From assembly GCA_031291615.1 (NCBI GenBank), contig JARLIS010000019.1:24768-88767 (forward strand): 64,000 bases of DNA. Reading direction: 5' to 3'. A model generated the notes under the pieces. The model had not been told where the DNA came from, did not search any database, and saw only the letters and a program-made list of their open reading frames with translations. Made by a program: the position numbers and the translations under genes. The stretch is from Parvibaculum sp. Lineage in GTDB: Bacteria > Pseudomonadota > Alphaproteobacteria > Parvibaculales > Parvibaculaceae. The stretch's first letter is position 1; every line of letters begins with the position of its first letter. Shown piece after piece: positions 1 to 10,482 of this stretch.

Positions 1-2
1 AA

Positions 3-503
3 CCGGTCAACATCCATGTTGTGCTCGGCCATGTGAAAAGGCTCGCCGAAACGGGCTTCGCGCGCGGCGTCAAGTTCATCGAGGAATACGATCCTTCGCT
101 GCCCGCCGTGCTGGGCGACAAGGACCAGCTCATTCAGGTCTTTCTGAACCTCGTCAAGAATGCAGCCGAAGCCGTCGACGGATCCGACGGCGAAATCGTG
201 ATGACCACGGCCTATCGTCCGGGTGTCCGCCTTTCCATGCCCGGCAGCCGCGACCGTGTCAGCCTGCCGCTGGAAATCTGCATCATCGACGACGGCCCCG
301 GCGTTCCCGCCGATCTGCTGCCGCATCTTTTCGATCCCTTCGTCACGACTAAGGCGTCGGGAACGGGCCTTGGCCTCGCACTCGTTGCCAAGATCGTCGG
401 CGACCATGGCGGCATCGTCGAATGCGAAAGCCAGCCCCGCCGCACCATCTTCCGCGTCCTCTTGCCGATGCATACCGGCGAGACCGCCTCTGTCACGCAC
501 TAG
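3..503 (+). CDS. ntrB: Nitrogen regulation sensor kinase NtrB, C-terminal part (cut by window edge)
   Basis: The reading frame is open from the window's first bases, so the N-terminal PAS and His-phosphotransfer regions lie outside. What remains is the HATPase_c domain: N-box ([10 protein letters not shown]), G1 box (DDGPGVP), then the F/G2 region ([20 protein letters not shown]). This ATP-binding core phosphorylates NtrC under nitrogen limitation and is controlled by PII in known relatives. The stop codon forms part of the Shine-Dalgarno stretch (taggag) of ntrC, 10 bases upstream of its ATG, so the two are certainly co-transcribed. Identity rests on the domain plus the ntrC neighbour. Confidence 0.93.
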   Translation, partial: PVNIHVVLGHVKRLAETGFARGVKFIEEYDPSLPAVLGDKDQLIQVFLNLVKNAAEAVDGSDGEIVMTTAYRPGVRLSMPGSRDRVSLPLEICIIDDGPGVPADLLPHLFDPFVTTKASGTGLGLALVAKIVGDHGGIVECESQPRRTIFRVLLPMHTGETASVTH

Positions 504-513
504 GAGCGAACCA

Positions 514-1956
<1,443 letters not shown>

Positions 1957-1996
1957 GCGAGGGGCTTAACCGCATTTGGTGCCGGGGCCTTACCGA

Positions 1997-2018
1997 GTGT
2001 GCTTAGTGCACGGTGTAG
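1997..2018. repeat. Left copy of an imperfect 22-bp direct repeat
   Basis: This segment matches 3032-3053 at 18 of 22 positions counted by eye (shared blocks GTGTG, GTGCA and GTGTAG in the same spacing). The two copies flank the lower-G+C gene 2108-2980. Whether they are remnants of an insertion event or chance similarity cannot be settled here. Confidence 0.4.
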
Positions 2019-2107
2019 GGCTTTGCCGCGGGATTCTTGCTCGCCTGTCTGGCGGCGTTGGAACTTGAGGGCGTAAGATTGGAGGACATCTAGCGCCGGG
2101 GGGACGT

Positions 2108-2980
2108 TTGTTCAAACTTCAGCCGACAGATCGACCGCTGTTTGTGGTACTCGCCGCTATCGTCGTCCTTTTGGCTGCGGTCGTTCTAAAGCAGCCTAAG
2201 TCCGACACTCAGCAAGCCAAAGGCCATTATGAGAATGCCGACCAGCGCGAGGGTCAGCCCGACGTACTTACGCTCAATGCCACCCGTTCTGCCGATGGGC
2301 GAACCGTTGAGATACAAATTCCAACCGAAATATTGCAGGCAGCCGCCCAAGCCGAAGCCAATGCCGAAGACAAGGATAGCGGCTTTATATTTTCGCCAGA
2401 TTCCTGGGTAGCTATTTTCACGCTCGCCCTCACCATTTCCACGATCTTGCTGTGGCAAGGCGGAGAGAAGCAGGCCATGCTTCTCAGGGAGTCCATCGAC
2501 AAAGCCGAAGTCTCCAGCGAGCGTCAGTTGCGGGCTTATGTCTACCTTGAAATTGAGGCGAGACCCTATCCTCCTGATAAACCCGATCGATATTCCATCG
2601 TCTTTTCGATCACCAATACTGGGAGTACGTGGGCACGCAACATCGTCATTTTGCGAAAGGTAATCACCAATGCGGCCACTGACGCTGATCCGTTCGATGA
2701 ATTGAAAGCCCAGAAGCCGGAAGGTGGAAAAATCCTTCTCGGGCCCGGTCAAGTTCTCAAATTGCAATTTGGCGACATTCCTACGTCCATTGTTCCTGCA
2801 ATCGCAGCCAAAACACTTACGGTCGATTATGTTGCTTGGGTAAAATATGAAGATACGCTCAGCAACCCCGCGATTTTGAGACAAACTCAAATTTCGCAAC
2901 ATTTGAACGGGGACGCCGAAGGCGGCGTTAGCTTCTCGTACCGGCCAACCCATAACTGCGCCGATGATGATTGCGTATAG
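2108..2980 (+). CDS. Hypothetical two-TM membrane protein inserted between ntrBC and ntrYX
   Basis: 290 residues from a TTG start at 2108, which follows a purine-rich ggggga; no in-frame ATG exists near the N-terminus. A hydrophobic helix lies at about 10-28 (LFVVLAAIVVLLAAVVL) and a second near 99-116 (WVAIFTLALTISTILLW). A soluble C-terminal part contains the phrase ERQLRAYVYLE, a style I associate with uncharacterised membrane-anchored proteins of proteobacteria. Codon use is visibly more A+T-rich than its neighbours. ntrC and ntrY are normally adjacent or nearly so in this group, so this looks like an acquired gene. A similar-length open frame on the other strand (2186-3067) is judged a shadow. 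Function unknown. Confidence 0.7.
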   Translation: MFKLQPTDRPLFVVLAAIVVLLAAVVLKQPKSDTQQAKGHYENADQREGQPDVLTLNATRSADGRTVEIQIPTEILQAAAQAEANAEDKDSGFIFSPDSWVAIFTLALTISTILLWQGGEKQAMLLRESIDKAEVSSERQLRAYVYLEIEARPYPPDKPDRYSIVFSITNTGSTWARNIVILRKVITNAATDADPFDELKAQKPEGGKILLGPGQVLKLQFGDIPTSIVPAIAAKTLTVDYVAWVKYEDTLSNPAILRQTQISQHLNGDAEGGVSFSYRPTHNCADDDCV

Positions 2981-3009
2981 CGCGGCGACCGCCGCCCAGC
3001 GCCTCACCT

Positions 3010-3039
3010 CACACCCCCTTTCGGGAGCGAGGTGTGTTT
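3010..3039 (+). terminator. Possible terminator after the inserted membrane-protein gene
   Basis: CACACC at 3010-3015 pairs with GGTGTG at 3031-3036, with an inner CCC/GGG pairing in the loop, followed by only three T residues. It sits 30 bases after the stop at 2980. Weak U-tract, so tentative. Confidence 0.4.
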
Positions 3040-3053
3040 GGTGCATAGTGTAG
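3032..3053. repeat. Right copy of an imperfect 22-bp direct repeat
   Basis: Partner of 1997-2018 (18 of 22 bases identical by eye), lying just downstream of the inserted gene and overlapping the possible terminator. Confidence 0.4.
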
Positions 3054-3202
3054 TAAACATACAACATTGTTGTTGATTAGCCGCGCCTGCCGCGCGAGAA
3101 TGTGCCCGCCGTTTGTGGCGCGTGGCGCATTAGGCACAGGTTGATGCTGGAGGCGGGTCTCACTGGCCCGCCGCTTGTGTCTTCGGTGAGCCGGACAAAA
3201 GC

Positions 3203-5512
3203 ATGGCGACGACAGAAGAACTGGGTAGGACAAGCTGGGACAGCCGGCTCTGGGGGATGATGTCCCGCCGGGGCTTTTCGGGCACGCTTGCGGTCGGCCT
3301 GGTCATCGTCTCGATCCTGCTCGGCACCTTCACCTACATGACCCTGACGGGCCTGACGCCTTTCCCTCCCAGCCGGTGGCTGGTGCTGACCCTGCTGCTG
3401 GCCAATCTGACGACCGTTCTCGTCCTGATCGCGCTCATCTGCTGGCGGGTCATCCGCATCATCATCGCCCGCATGAGCGGCGTTGCCGGCGCCAAGCTGC
3501 ATGCCCGTCTGGTCGCGATGTTCTCCGTCGTCGCGGTGATGCCTGCGATCATCGTCGCGGTCTTCGCGGCGGTGACGCTCAACCGCGGCCTCGACGCATG
3601 GTTCAGCGCCCGCACACACGTCATCATTTCGAACGCCCAGACGGTCGCCGAAGCCTATCTCGATGAGCATCATCAGGTGCTCAGGGGCGATGCTCTGGCC
3701 ATGGCGACCGACATCAACCGGGCGGCGCCTTACCTCGCCTCCAATCCCGAACGCGTCCAGCAGCTCGTCGCGACGCAGGCGGCGCTGCGCTCCCTGCCGG
3801 CGGCCTATCTCATCAATTCCAAAGGCCGCCTTCTCGCCAAGGTGACGGCCGGCGAGGCGCCCGACATGGGCCTGCCGACAGCCGATGAATTCGCCAAGGC
3901 GGACAAGGGCGAGGCCGTGCTCTGGACCGAAGAGGCGCGCAACCAGATAAGGGCGCTGGTCAAATTGCCGGCCCTGGACGACACATATCTCTATGTCGGC
4001 CGGTTCGTCGATGCGCGCGTCCTGGAGCATCTGGCGGAAACGCGGGCGGCGGCGGACGAATATCAGAACCTCGAAAAGCGTCGCATCACCTTTCAGGTGA
4101 CCTTCGCGCTGATCTATATCGCGGTCGCGCTGGTGACGCTGCTCGCCGCCATCTGGCTCGGCCTGTGGGCCTCGAACCGCATCGTCGATCCGATCAGCAA
4201 ACTCGTCGAGGCGGCCGAGCGCGTCTCCGGCGGCGATCTCGGCGCGCGCGTCGAGCCGGGCGACACGGGCGACGAACTCGACGTCTTGTCCAGCGCCTTC
4301 AACCGCATGACGAGCCAGCTCGAAAGCCAGCGCAACGATCTGATCGAAGCCAACCACCAGCTCGACCAGCGCCGCCAGTTCACCGAGGCGGTGCTGTCGG
4401 GTGTCAGCGCGGGCGTCTTCGGTCTCGACAACGAGGGCCATATCAACCACGCCAACAGGGCGGCCCTTCGCTTCTTCGGGCAAACGGACCGCCAGATCGT
4501 CGGCCGGGACATTTCAGTGGTCATCCCCGAAATGGCCGCCGTCGTGCATGAAGCATTCGTGCATCCCGAACGCCGGGCGCAGAGCCAGATCGCGATCGAG
4601 CGCGAAGGGCAGGAGCGCACGCTGAGCATTCGCGTAACGAGCGAGGTAACGGATTCCGGCCTTGGCGGCTACGTGCTGACCTTCGACGACATCACCGAGC
4701 TTGTGCGCGCGCAGCGCACCTCGGCCTGGGCGGATGTCGCCCGCCGCATCGCGCATGAAATCAAGAACCCGCTGACGCCGATCCAGCTTTCGGCCGAGCG
4801 CCTTCGCCGCAAATACAGCAAGGAAATTCTCTCCGATCCCGAGGTTTTCCAGCAATGCACGGATACGATCATCCGTCAGGTGAACGACATTGGCCGCATG
4901 GTGGATGAGTTCTCATCCTTTGCGCGCATGCCGCATGCCGTGATGAAGACGATCGAATTGAACGAAACCGTGCGGCAGGCCGCCTTCCTTCAGCGCGTGG
5001 CGCATCCCGAGATCGACTATGTCCTCGAATTGCCGCTGACGCCCGTGAGGCTGAAATGCGATGCGCGTCTCGTCAGCCAGGCATTGACCAACATTCTGAA
5101 AAACGCCGCCGAGGCCATCCGCGGCCATGACGCGGCCGAACATGCCGAACACGGGACGACGACGGAAGCGGAGCTCGGCCGCATTCTCGTCAGGCTGACG
5201 GAAAGCCCGAATGCCGTGACGATTGCCGTCACGGATTCCGGCTGCGGATTGCCGAAGACGGATCGGGCCCGGCTGACGGAACCCTACATAACGACGCGCG
5301 CGAAAGGCACCGGGCTCGGCCTCGCAATCGTCAACAAGGTGATGGAAGACCACGGTGGAAGGCTGACGCTTGAGGACGCGCCTCAATCGGAAGGCTGGGA
5401 GAGCGGCGCGCGCGTCAGCCTCGTTTTCCCGCATCTGGAAGAGGACGGCGAAGGGGCTGCGGCCGCCGAAAACGAGACGAAGACAGTGAACGAGGAAGTG
5501 CATGGCGTCTGA
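3203..5512 (+). CDS. ntrY: Membrane sensor kinase NtrY
   Basis: 769-residue histidine kinase. Three N-terminal hydrophobic segments (about 30-50, 58-85, 105-125) precede a periplasmic sensing region and another membrane helix near 300-320. A HAMP domain (IVDPISKLVEAAERVSGG), a PAS domain, and a HisKA domain follow; phospho-acceptor H518 is in RIAHEIKNPLTP. The HATPase domain has N-box LTNILKNAAEAI and GTGLGLAIV. NtrY works with NtrX in nitrogen and, in some relatives, redox control. It overlaps ntrX by 11 bases, so translation is probably coupled. The ATG at 3203 has only a weak ribosome site but gives the usual N-terminus. Confidence 0.96.
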   Translation: MATTEELGRTSWDSRLWGMMSRRGFSGTLAVGLVIVSILLGTFTYMTLTGLTPFPPSRWLVLTLLLANLTTVLVLIALICWRVIRIIIARMSGVAGAKLHARLVAMFSVVAVMPAIIVAVFAAVTLNRGLDAWFSARTHVIISNAQTVAEAYLDEHHQVLRGDALAMATDINRAAPYLASNPERVQQLVATQAALRSLPAAYLINSKGRLLAKVTAGEAPDMGLPTADEFAKADKGEAVLWTEEARNQIRALVKLPALDDTYLYVGRFVDARVLEHLAETRAAADEYQNLEKRRITFQVTFALIYIAVALVTLLAAIWLGLWASNRIVDPISKLVEAAERVSGGDLGARVEPGDTGDELDVLSSAFNRMTSQLESQRNDLIEANHQLDQRRQFTEAVLSGVSAGVFGLDNEGHINHANRAALRFFGQTDRQIVGRDISVVIPEMAAVVHEAFVHPERRAQSQIAIEREGQERTLSIRVTSEVTDSGLGGYVLTFDDITELVRAQRTSAWADVARRIAHEIKNPLTPIQLSAERLRRKYSKEILSDPEVFQQCTDTIIRQVNDIGRMVDEFSSFARMPHAVMKTIELNETVRQAAFLQRVAHPEIDYVLELPLTPVRLKCDARLVSQALTNILKNAAEAIRGHDAAEHAEHGTTTEAELGRILVRLTESPNAVTIAVTDSGCGLPKTDRARLTEPYITTRAKGTGLGLAIVNKVMEDHGGRLTLEDAPQSEGWESGARVSLVFPHLEEDGEGAAAAENETKTVNEEVHGV

Positions 5513-6896
5513 TATTCTGATTGTCGACGACGAGGCGGATATTCGGGAACTCGTCGCGGGCATCCTGAACGATGAAGGCTACGACACGCGCGTCGCGGGC
5601 GACAGCGACGGCGCGCTCGCGTCGATCGAGGCGCGCCGTCCTGGGCTTCTCGTGCTCGACATCTGGTTGCAGGGAAGCCGTCTCGACGGACTCGAATTGC
5701 TCGACGTCATCCATGAGCGCCACCCCGATCTGCCTGTCGTCATCATCAGCGGTCACGGCAATGTCGAAACCGCCGTCTCCGCCATCAAGAAGGGCGCTTA
5801 CGACTTCATCGAAAAACCCTTCAAGGCCGACCGGCTGATCCTGATCGTGCGCCGCGCTCTCGAAGCGTTCCGGCTGCGCCGCGAGAACGACGAATTGCGC
5901 ACCCGCGTCGGCGACGATACGACGCTGATCGGCGCCTCCGCCGTCGTCGCCCATGTGCGCCAGACCATCGACAAGGTGGCCCCGACCGGCAGCCGCGTCC
6001 TCATCACCGGCCCGTCGGGATCGGGCAAGGAAGTCGTCGCCCGCCTTCTCCATTCCCGCTCGCGCCGGGCGAGCCACGCCTTCGTCGCCATCAACACCGC
6101 GACCATGGCGCCCGAGCGCATGGAAACGGAACTCTTCGGCACGGAAGCCTCAGCCTCCGGCCCGCGCAAGGTCGGCGTCTTCGAGCAGGCCCATGGCGGC
6201 ACGCTCTTTCTGGACGAAGTGGCCGAAATGCCCATCGAGACGCAGAGCAAGATTCTGCGCGTGCTGGTCGACCAGACGTTCGAGCGCGTCGGCGGCGGAC
6301 CGAAGGTGAAGGTCGACGTGCGTGTCGTCTCCTCTTCGAGCCGCGACCTGACGGAGGAAATCGCCAAGGGCCGCTTCCGCGAAGACCTGTTCCACCGCCT
6401 CAATGTGGTGCCGATCCAGGTGCCGCCGCTCGCCTCGCGCCGCGAGGATATTCCGTTGCTCGTCGACTATTTCATGGCCCAGATTTCGCGCACGACCGGC
6501 CTCCCGCCGCGCCGCATCTCCGAGGATGCGATGGCGGCGTTGCAGGCGCATGACTGGCCGGGCAATGTTCGCCAGTTGCGCAACAATGTGGAGCGACTGC
6601 TGATCCTGACCTCGGGCGATCCGACGGCCGTCGTCACCGCCGACATGCTGCCGGCCGAAGTCGGCTCGTCGGCCCAGATCACGGTGAATGGCGCGGGCGG
6701 CGAGCACATCATGGCGCTGCCGCTCCGCGAAGCGCGCGAGACCTTCGAGCGCGAATATCTGATGGCGCAGATCAGCCGCTTCGGCGGAAACATCTCGCGC
6801 ACCGCGGCCTTCATCGGCATGGAGCGCTCGGCGCTGCACCGGAAGCTGAAGTCGCTGGGCGTGGCGACGACAAGCCGCCCCGACATGCTCGTCTGA
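5502..6896 (+). CDS. ntrX: Response regulator NtrX
   Basis: 464 residues: receiver domain (acidic pair D9/D10, phospho-acceptor D53), AAA+ domain with Walker A GPSGSGKE and Walker [14 protein letters not shown], and a C-terminal Fis-like helix-turn-helix (RTAAFIGMERSALHRKL). Where NtrC has GAFTGA, this protein reads ELFGTEASASGPRKVG, so the sigma-54-contacting loop is absent. That is known for alphaproteobacterial NtrX and suggests sigma-54-independent control. The start lies inside the end of ntrY and is preceded by gaggaag. Confidence 0.96.
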   Translation: MASDILIVDDEADIRELVAGILNDEGYDTRVAGDSDGALASIEARRPGLLVLDIWLQGSRLDGLELLDVIHERHPDLPVVIISGHGNVETAVSAIKKGAYDFIEKPFKADRLILIVRRALEAFRLRRENDELRTRVGDDTTLIGASAVVAHVRQTIDKVAPTGSRVLITGPSGSGKEVVARLLHSRSRRASHAFVAINTATMAPERMETELFGTEASASGPRKVGVFEQAHGGTLFLDEVAEMPIETQSKILRVLVDQTFERVGGGPKVKVDVRVVSSSSRDLTEEIAKGRFREDLFHRLNVVPIQVPPLASRREDIPLLVDYFMAQISRTTGLPPRRISEDAMAALQAHDWPGNVRQLRNNVERLLILTSGDPTAVVTADMLPAEVGSSAQITVNGAGGEHIMALPLREARETFEREYLMAQISRFGGNISRTAAFIGMERSALHRKLKSLGVATTSRPDMLV

Positions 6897-6914
6897 CCGG
6901 CGGAAGGAAGCGTC

Positions 6915-7772
6915 TTGTCTCGCATAGCCTATGTGAACGGCCGGTATGTCCGCCATGCGGAAGCGGCGGTGCATATCGAGGATCGCGGCTACCAGTTCGC
7001 CGACGGCGTCTATGAGGTCTGCGGCGTGCGCGGCGGCCGGTTGATGGACGAGGCGTTGCATCTGGAAAGGCTGGAGCGCTCGCTCGGCGAGCTGCGCATC
7101 GCCATGCCGATGAGCCTGCCGGCTCTCCGCCATGTGCTGCGCGAGGTCGTGCGCCGCAACCGCATCTCGAACGGCATGGTCTATTTCCAGATCACCCGCG
7201 GCGTCGCGCCCAGAGACCATCCGTTTCCGCCCAAGGGCACGCCGTCCTCGATCGTGGTGACGGCCAAGCGCCTCAACGAGGCCCGCGTCGCCCGTTCGGT
7301 GGAGCAGGGCGTCGCCGTCGTCACGCGGCCCGACGAGCGCTGGGCCCGGCGCGACATCAAGTCGGTCTCCCTGCTGCCGAACATCCTCGCCAAGCAGTCC
7401 GCCCGCGAGGCCGGCGCCTACGAAGCATGGCTCGTGGACGGGGAGGGCTTCATCACCGAAGGATCCTCCACCAACGCCTGGATCGTGGACAAGGAAGGCC
7501 GCGTCGTCACCCACCCGGCGGACCGCGACATTCTGAACGGCGTCACCCGCCGCGTGCTGTTCGAAGCGGCCAGGCGCGCCGGTATCGAAATCGTCGAGCG
7601 CAAGTTCACGGTCGAGGAAGCCCGAACCGCCCGCGAGGCCTTCCTCAGCGCCTCCTCGGCCATCATCGTCCCGGTCGTCAGCATCGACGGAACCGTCATC
7701 GGCAATGGAGCTCCGGGTTCGGTGACCATGCGGCTCCGCGAGGCCTATGCCGCGAGCGGCCAATTGTCCTGA
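6915..7772 (+). CDS. D-amino acid aminotransferase-like PLP enzyme (fold type IV)
   Basis: 285 residues, the usual size for class IV aminotransferases (D-alanine transaminase, BcaT-like). Visible landmarks are the N-terminal YVNGRYVRHAEAAVHIEDRG, the PLP-lysine region DIKSVSLLPNILAKQ, and EGSSTNAWIV, which contacts the cofactor phosphate side. It interconverts D-amino acids and 2-oxo acids, for example D-alanine for peptidoglycan. It starts at TTG 18 bases after ntrX, behind ggaagg, and probably belongs to the ntr transcript. The position between ntrX and hfq is conserved in related bacteria. Exact substrate is not determined by sequence. Confidence 0.88.
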   Translation: MSRIAYVNGRYVRHAEAAVHIEDRGYQFADGVYEVCGVRGGRLMDEALHLERLERSLGELRIAMPMSLPALRHVLREVVRRNRISNGMVYFQITRGVAPRDHPFPPKGTPSSIVVTAKRLNEARVARSVEQGVAVVTRPDERWARRDIKSVSLLPNILAKQSAREAGAYEAWLVDGEGFITEGSSTNAWIVDKEGRVVTHPADRDILNGVTRRVLFEAARRAGIEIVERKFTVEEARTAREAFLSASSAIIVPVVSIDGTVIGNGAPGSVTMRLREAYAASGQLS

Positions 7773-7995
7773 CGCGGGCTTCCGGCTCCCGGAAATTCCA
7801 TCCTGCCGACAAGAAATCAGAAAAAAACGCCCATAATGTCCGGCGAAGTCGTTTTCGCACTTGCAGCATTAAAATAAAACGCCAGATTGTTAAGAAGGCC
7901 GCGCACGACGCCCTTCGGGACGTCGGATCAGCCAAACAGAGGTCGGCCGATGCGGCCAGGTCGGCCCGCCCAAATTCGACAAATGGGGTTTACCC

Positions 7996-8244
7996 ATGAG
8001 CGAGAAGACCCATAACTTGCAGGACACGTTCCTGAACCACGTGCGCAAGCACAAGGTCAACCTCACCATCTTTCTTGTGAACGGGGTGAAACTTCAGGGC
8101 GTCGTAACCTGGTTCGACAACTTTTGTGTATTGCTCCGCCGGGATGGCCACTCGCAGCTCGTTTATAAGCACGCCATTTCGACCATCATGCCGGCGTCGC
8201 CCGTACAGCTTTTCGAGCCGGGGGCGAACGGCGAGGAAGCTTGA
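7996..8244 (+). CDS. hfq: RNA chaperone Hfq
   Basis: 82 residues covering the Sm fold. Sm1 includes [29 protein letters not shown] and Sm2 includes the diagnostic YKHAISTI. It forms a hexameric ring that pairs small RNAs with mRNAs. The 223-base leader before it is A+T-richer than its surroundings (runs of A around 7822 and 7872) and probably holds its own promoter, though I could not assign -35/-10 boxes with confidence. hflX follows after 9 bases, the classical hfq-hflX pairing. Confidence 0.98.
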   Translation: MSEKTHNLQDTFLNHVRKHKVNLTIFLVNGVKLQGVVTWFDNFCVLLRRDGHSQLVYKHAISTIMPASPVQLFEPGANGEEA

Positions 8245-8253
8245 GACTTTCTT

Positions 8254-9636
8254 TTGAATAAAGAGACCGATACCGGCTCCACGCGCAGCGTCACGCGCGC
8301 CTTTGTTCTCGTTCCTTGGCTCAAATCCGCCGAGCAGGACGCGAAGAAGCGCGGGCGGCTGCAACGCACCCAGGAAGCGCGGCTGGAAGAGGCCGTCGGC
8401 CTCGCCGCCGCCATCCGGCTGTCCATCGTCGGCACCGCTATAGCCAATGTCGCCGAGCCCCGGCCCGCGACGCTGATCGGCGAGGGCAAGGTCGAGGAAC
8501 TGAAAGGTCTTTTCGAGGAACTGAAGACCGATCTCGTCATCGTCGACGGGCATCTCTCGCCGGTTCAGCAGCGCAATCTCGAAAAAGCCTGGAACCTGAA
8601 AATCCTCGACCGGACGGGGCTCATCCTCGAAATCTTCGGCGAGCGCGCCAACACGCGCGAAGGCGCGCTTCAGGTTGAGCTTGCCCATCTGAACTATCAG
8701 AAGAGCCGCCTTGTTCGCAGCTGGACCCATCTTGAGCGTCAGCGCGGCGGCTTCGGCTTCCTCGGCGGCCCCGGCGAAACCCAGATCGAAGCCGACCGCC
8801 GCGTCATTCAGGAACGCATCGCCAAGATCGAAGGCCAGCTCGAAGCGGTGAAGCGCACCCGCGAACTCCACCGCAAGACGCGCCGCGCCGTGCCTTATCC
8901 GATCGTCGCCTTGGTTGGCTACACCAACGCCGGCAAGTCGACGCTGTTCAACCGGCTGACCGATGCCGATGTCTTTGCGGAGAACCTGCTTTTCGCAACG
9001 CTCGACCCGACCATGCGCGCGGTCTCGCTGCCCAGCGGCCGCAAGATCATTCTCTCCGACACGGTGGGTTTCATCTCCGATCTGCCGACGCATCTCGTCG
9101 CCGCATTCCGCGCCACGCTTGAAGAAGTGCTGGAGGCAGAAGTCGTCATCCATGTCCGCGACGCGGCGCATGAGGAGAGCGACATCCAGAAGGCCGACGT
9201 CGAAGCCGTCCTGCGCTCGCTGGGCCTCACCGGCGAAAAGGTCGAAGGCGAACCGCGCCCGATTGTCGAAGTCCTGAACAAGATCGACAGCCTCGATCCC
9301 GAGCGTCACGACGCCGTCGTCAATGCGGCCGACCGCGATCCTCTTACCGTTGCCGTCTCCGCGCTGACCGGCGAGGGCGTCGACAGGCTGCTCGCGCTGA
9401 TCGACAAGCTTGTCGCGGACAAGGGTGTTCTTGTTCACCTGACGCTGAAACCCGCCGAAGGCGAGGCGCTGGCCTGGCTCCACGAACACGGGCAGGTGCG
9501 CACCCGCGACAGCGCCGAAGACGGCTCGACCGTTCTCGATGTGAGCTTGCCCGCCGCCGAGATCGGCCGGCTCGAAAAGCGCTTCCCCGCGCTCCACGCC
9601 CGCATCGCCGCCGATCTCGTCAAGGCCGCCGAATAA
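8254..9636 (+). CDS. hflX: GTPase HflX
   Basis: 460 residues beginning at TTG, nine bases after hfq. The N-terminal HflX domain (RPATLIGEGKVEELK; VQQRNLEKAW; RTGLILEIF) is followed by a coiled linker and the GTPase domain: G1 GYTNAGKST near residue 222, G3 DTVGFISDLP, G4 NKID. HflX binds the 50S subunit and splits or rescues stalled ribosomes, especially under stress. Its stop shares one base with the next start (taatg), so the phosphatase gene downstream is probably translated by coupling. Confidence 0.97.
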   Translation: MNKETDTGSTRSVTRAFVLVPWLKSAEQDAKKRGRLQRTQEARLEEAVGLAAAIRLSIVGTAIANVAEPRPATLIGEGKVEELKGLFEELKTDLVIVDGHLSPVQQRNLEKAWNLKILDRTGLILEIFGERANTREGALQVELAHLNYQKSRLVRSWTHLERQRGGFGFLGGPGETQIEADRRVIQERIAKIEGQLEAVKRTRELHRKTRRAVPYPIVALVGYTNAGKSTLFNRLTDADVFAENLLFATLDPTMRAVSLPSGRKIILSDTVGFISDLPTHLVAAFRATLEEVLEAEVVIHVRDAAHEESDIQKADVEAVLRSLGLTGEKVEGEPRPIVEVLNKIDSLDPERHDAVVNAADRDPLTVAVSALTGEGVDRLLALIDKLVADKGVLVHLTLKPAEGEALAWLHEHGQVRTRDSAEDGSTVLDVSLPAAEIGRLEKRFPALHARIAADLVKAAE

Positions 9637-10460
9637 TGTCCGCCCTCATGGAAGAAGTCGCCGCGCTGATGCGCGAGGTTTCCGCGCGCGAAATTCTCCC
9701 GCGCTTCCGGCTTCTGAAGGAGGGCGATGTCGAGGAAAAATCGAAGGGCGATTTCGTCACCGTCGCCGACCGCGAAGCTGAACTTTGGCTGACGCCGCGC
9801 CTTGAAAAGCTGTTGCCCGGATCGCGCGTTCTGGGCGAGGAAGCCGCCGCCGCCGATCCGGGGCTGTTCCGGCTCCTTGAAAGCGACGCTCCCGTCTGGA
9901 CGGTCGATCCCATCGACGGCACCGGCAACTTCGTCGCGGGCCGTGAAACCTTCGGCGTCATGATCGCGCTTGTCGAGGCCGGCGACGTACGCCACGCATG
10001 GATTTACCTTCCTGTCTCCGGCGATCTGGCAAGCGCGGAGGAGGGCGCCGGCGCGTTCTGGCAATCCGGCGGCAATGTAAGGCGAATGGATGCAGGCCGT
10101 TCGCCGGACGACGCCGGAAAAATATCGGGCGCCTTTAACGTCCGCTTCATGCAGGAAGAGTGGCGGGACCGTGTCGAACTCTTTGCCGACCGCGTGCCGC
10201 GCAAGTCGTCCTATCTCTGTTCGGCATGGGATTATACCGGCCTCGCGCGCGGCGAAATCGACCTCGTGACCTATCATCGCATGATGCCTTGGGACCATGC
10301 GCCGGGCTCCTTGATCCTGCGCGAAGCGGGCGGCGTTCTGCGCGACATGTCGAATGGTCTCGATTACAAGCCGCGCACGCTCGGCGGTCCCCATCTCGCG
10401 GCGCGCGACGACCGGGCCTGGCGGTATTTCGCAAACGCAATTCGTAACGGAAAATCCTGA
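9636..10460 (+). CDS. Inositol monophosphatase family phosphatase
   Basis: 274 residues. The IMPase signature WTVDPIDGTGNF carries the metal-binding Asp residues; GEEAAAAD supplies the upstream acidic ligands and WDHAPGSLILREAGG matches the second family motif. Members dephosphorylate inositol phosphates, 3'-phosphoadenosine phosphate (CysQ) or related sugars using Mg2+. It overlaps the hflX stop by one base. Which substrate it uses cannot be told from the motifs. Confidence 0.9.
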   Translation: MSALMEEVAALMREVSAREILPRFRLLKEGDVEEKSKGDFVTVADREAELWLTPRLEKLLPGSRVLGEEAAAADPGLFRLLESDAPVWTVDPIDGTGNFVAGRETFGVMIALVEAGDVRHAWIYLPVSGDLASAEEGAGAFWQSGGNVRRMDAGRSPDDAGKISGAFNVRFMQEEWRDRVELFADRVPRKSSYLCSAWDYTGLARGEIDLVTYHRMMPWDHAPGSLILREAGGVLRDMSNGLDYKPRTLGGPHLAARDDRAWRYFANAIRNGKS

Positions 10461-10482
10461 CCCCGGTTGGCAAGGTAGGCGC

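Noticed and set aside
2186..3067. Minus-strand open frame of 293 codons with a hydrophobic start
   Set aside because: It mirrors the plus-strand frame 2108-2980, which has coherent membrane helices and protein-like composition, and it shows no ribosome site or motif.
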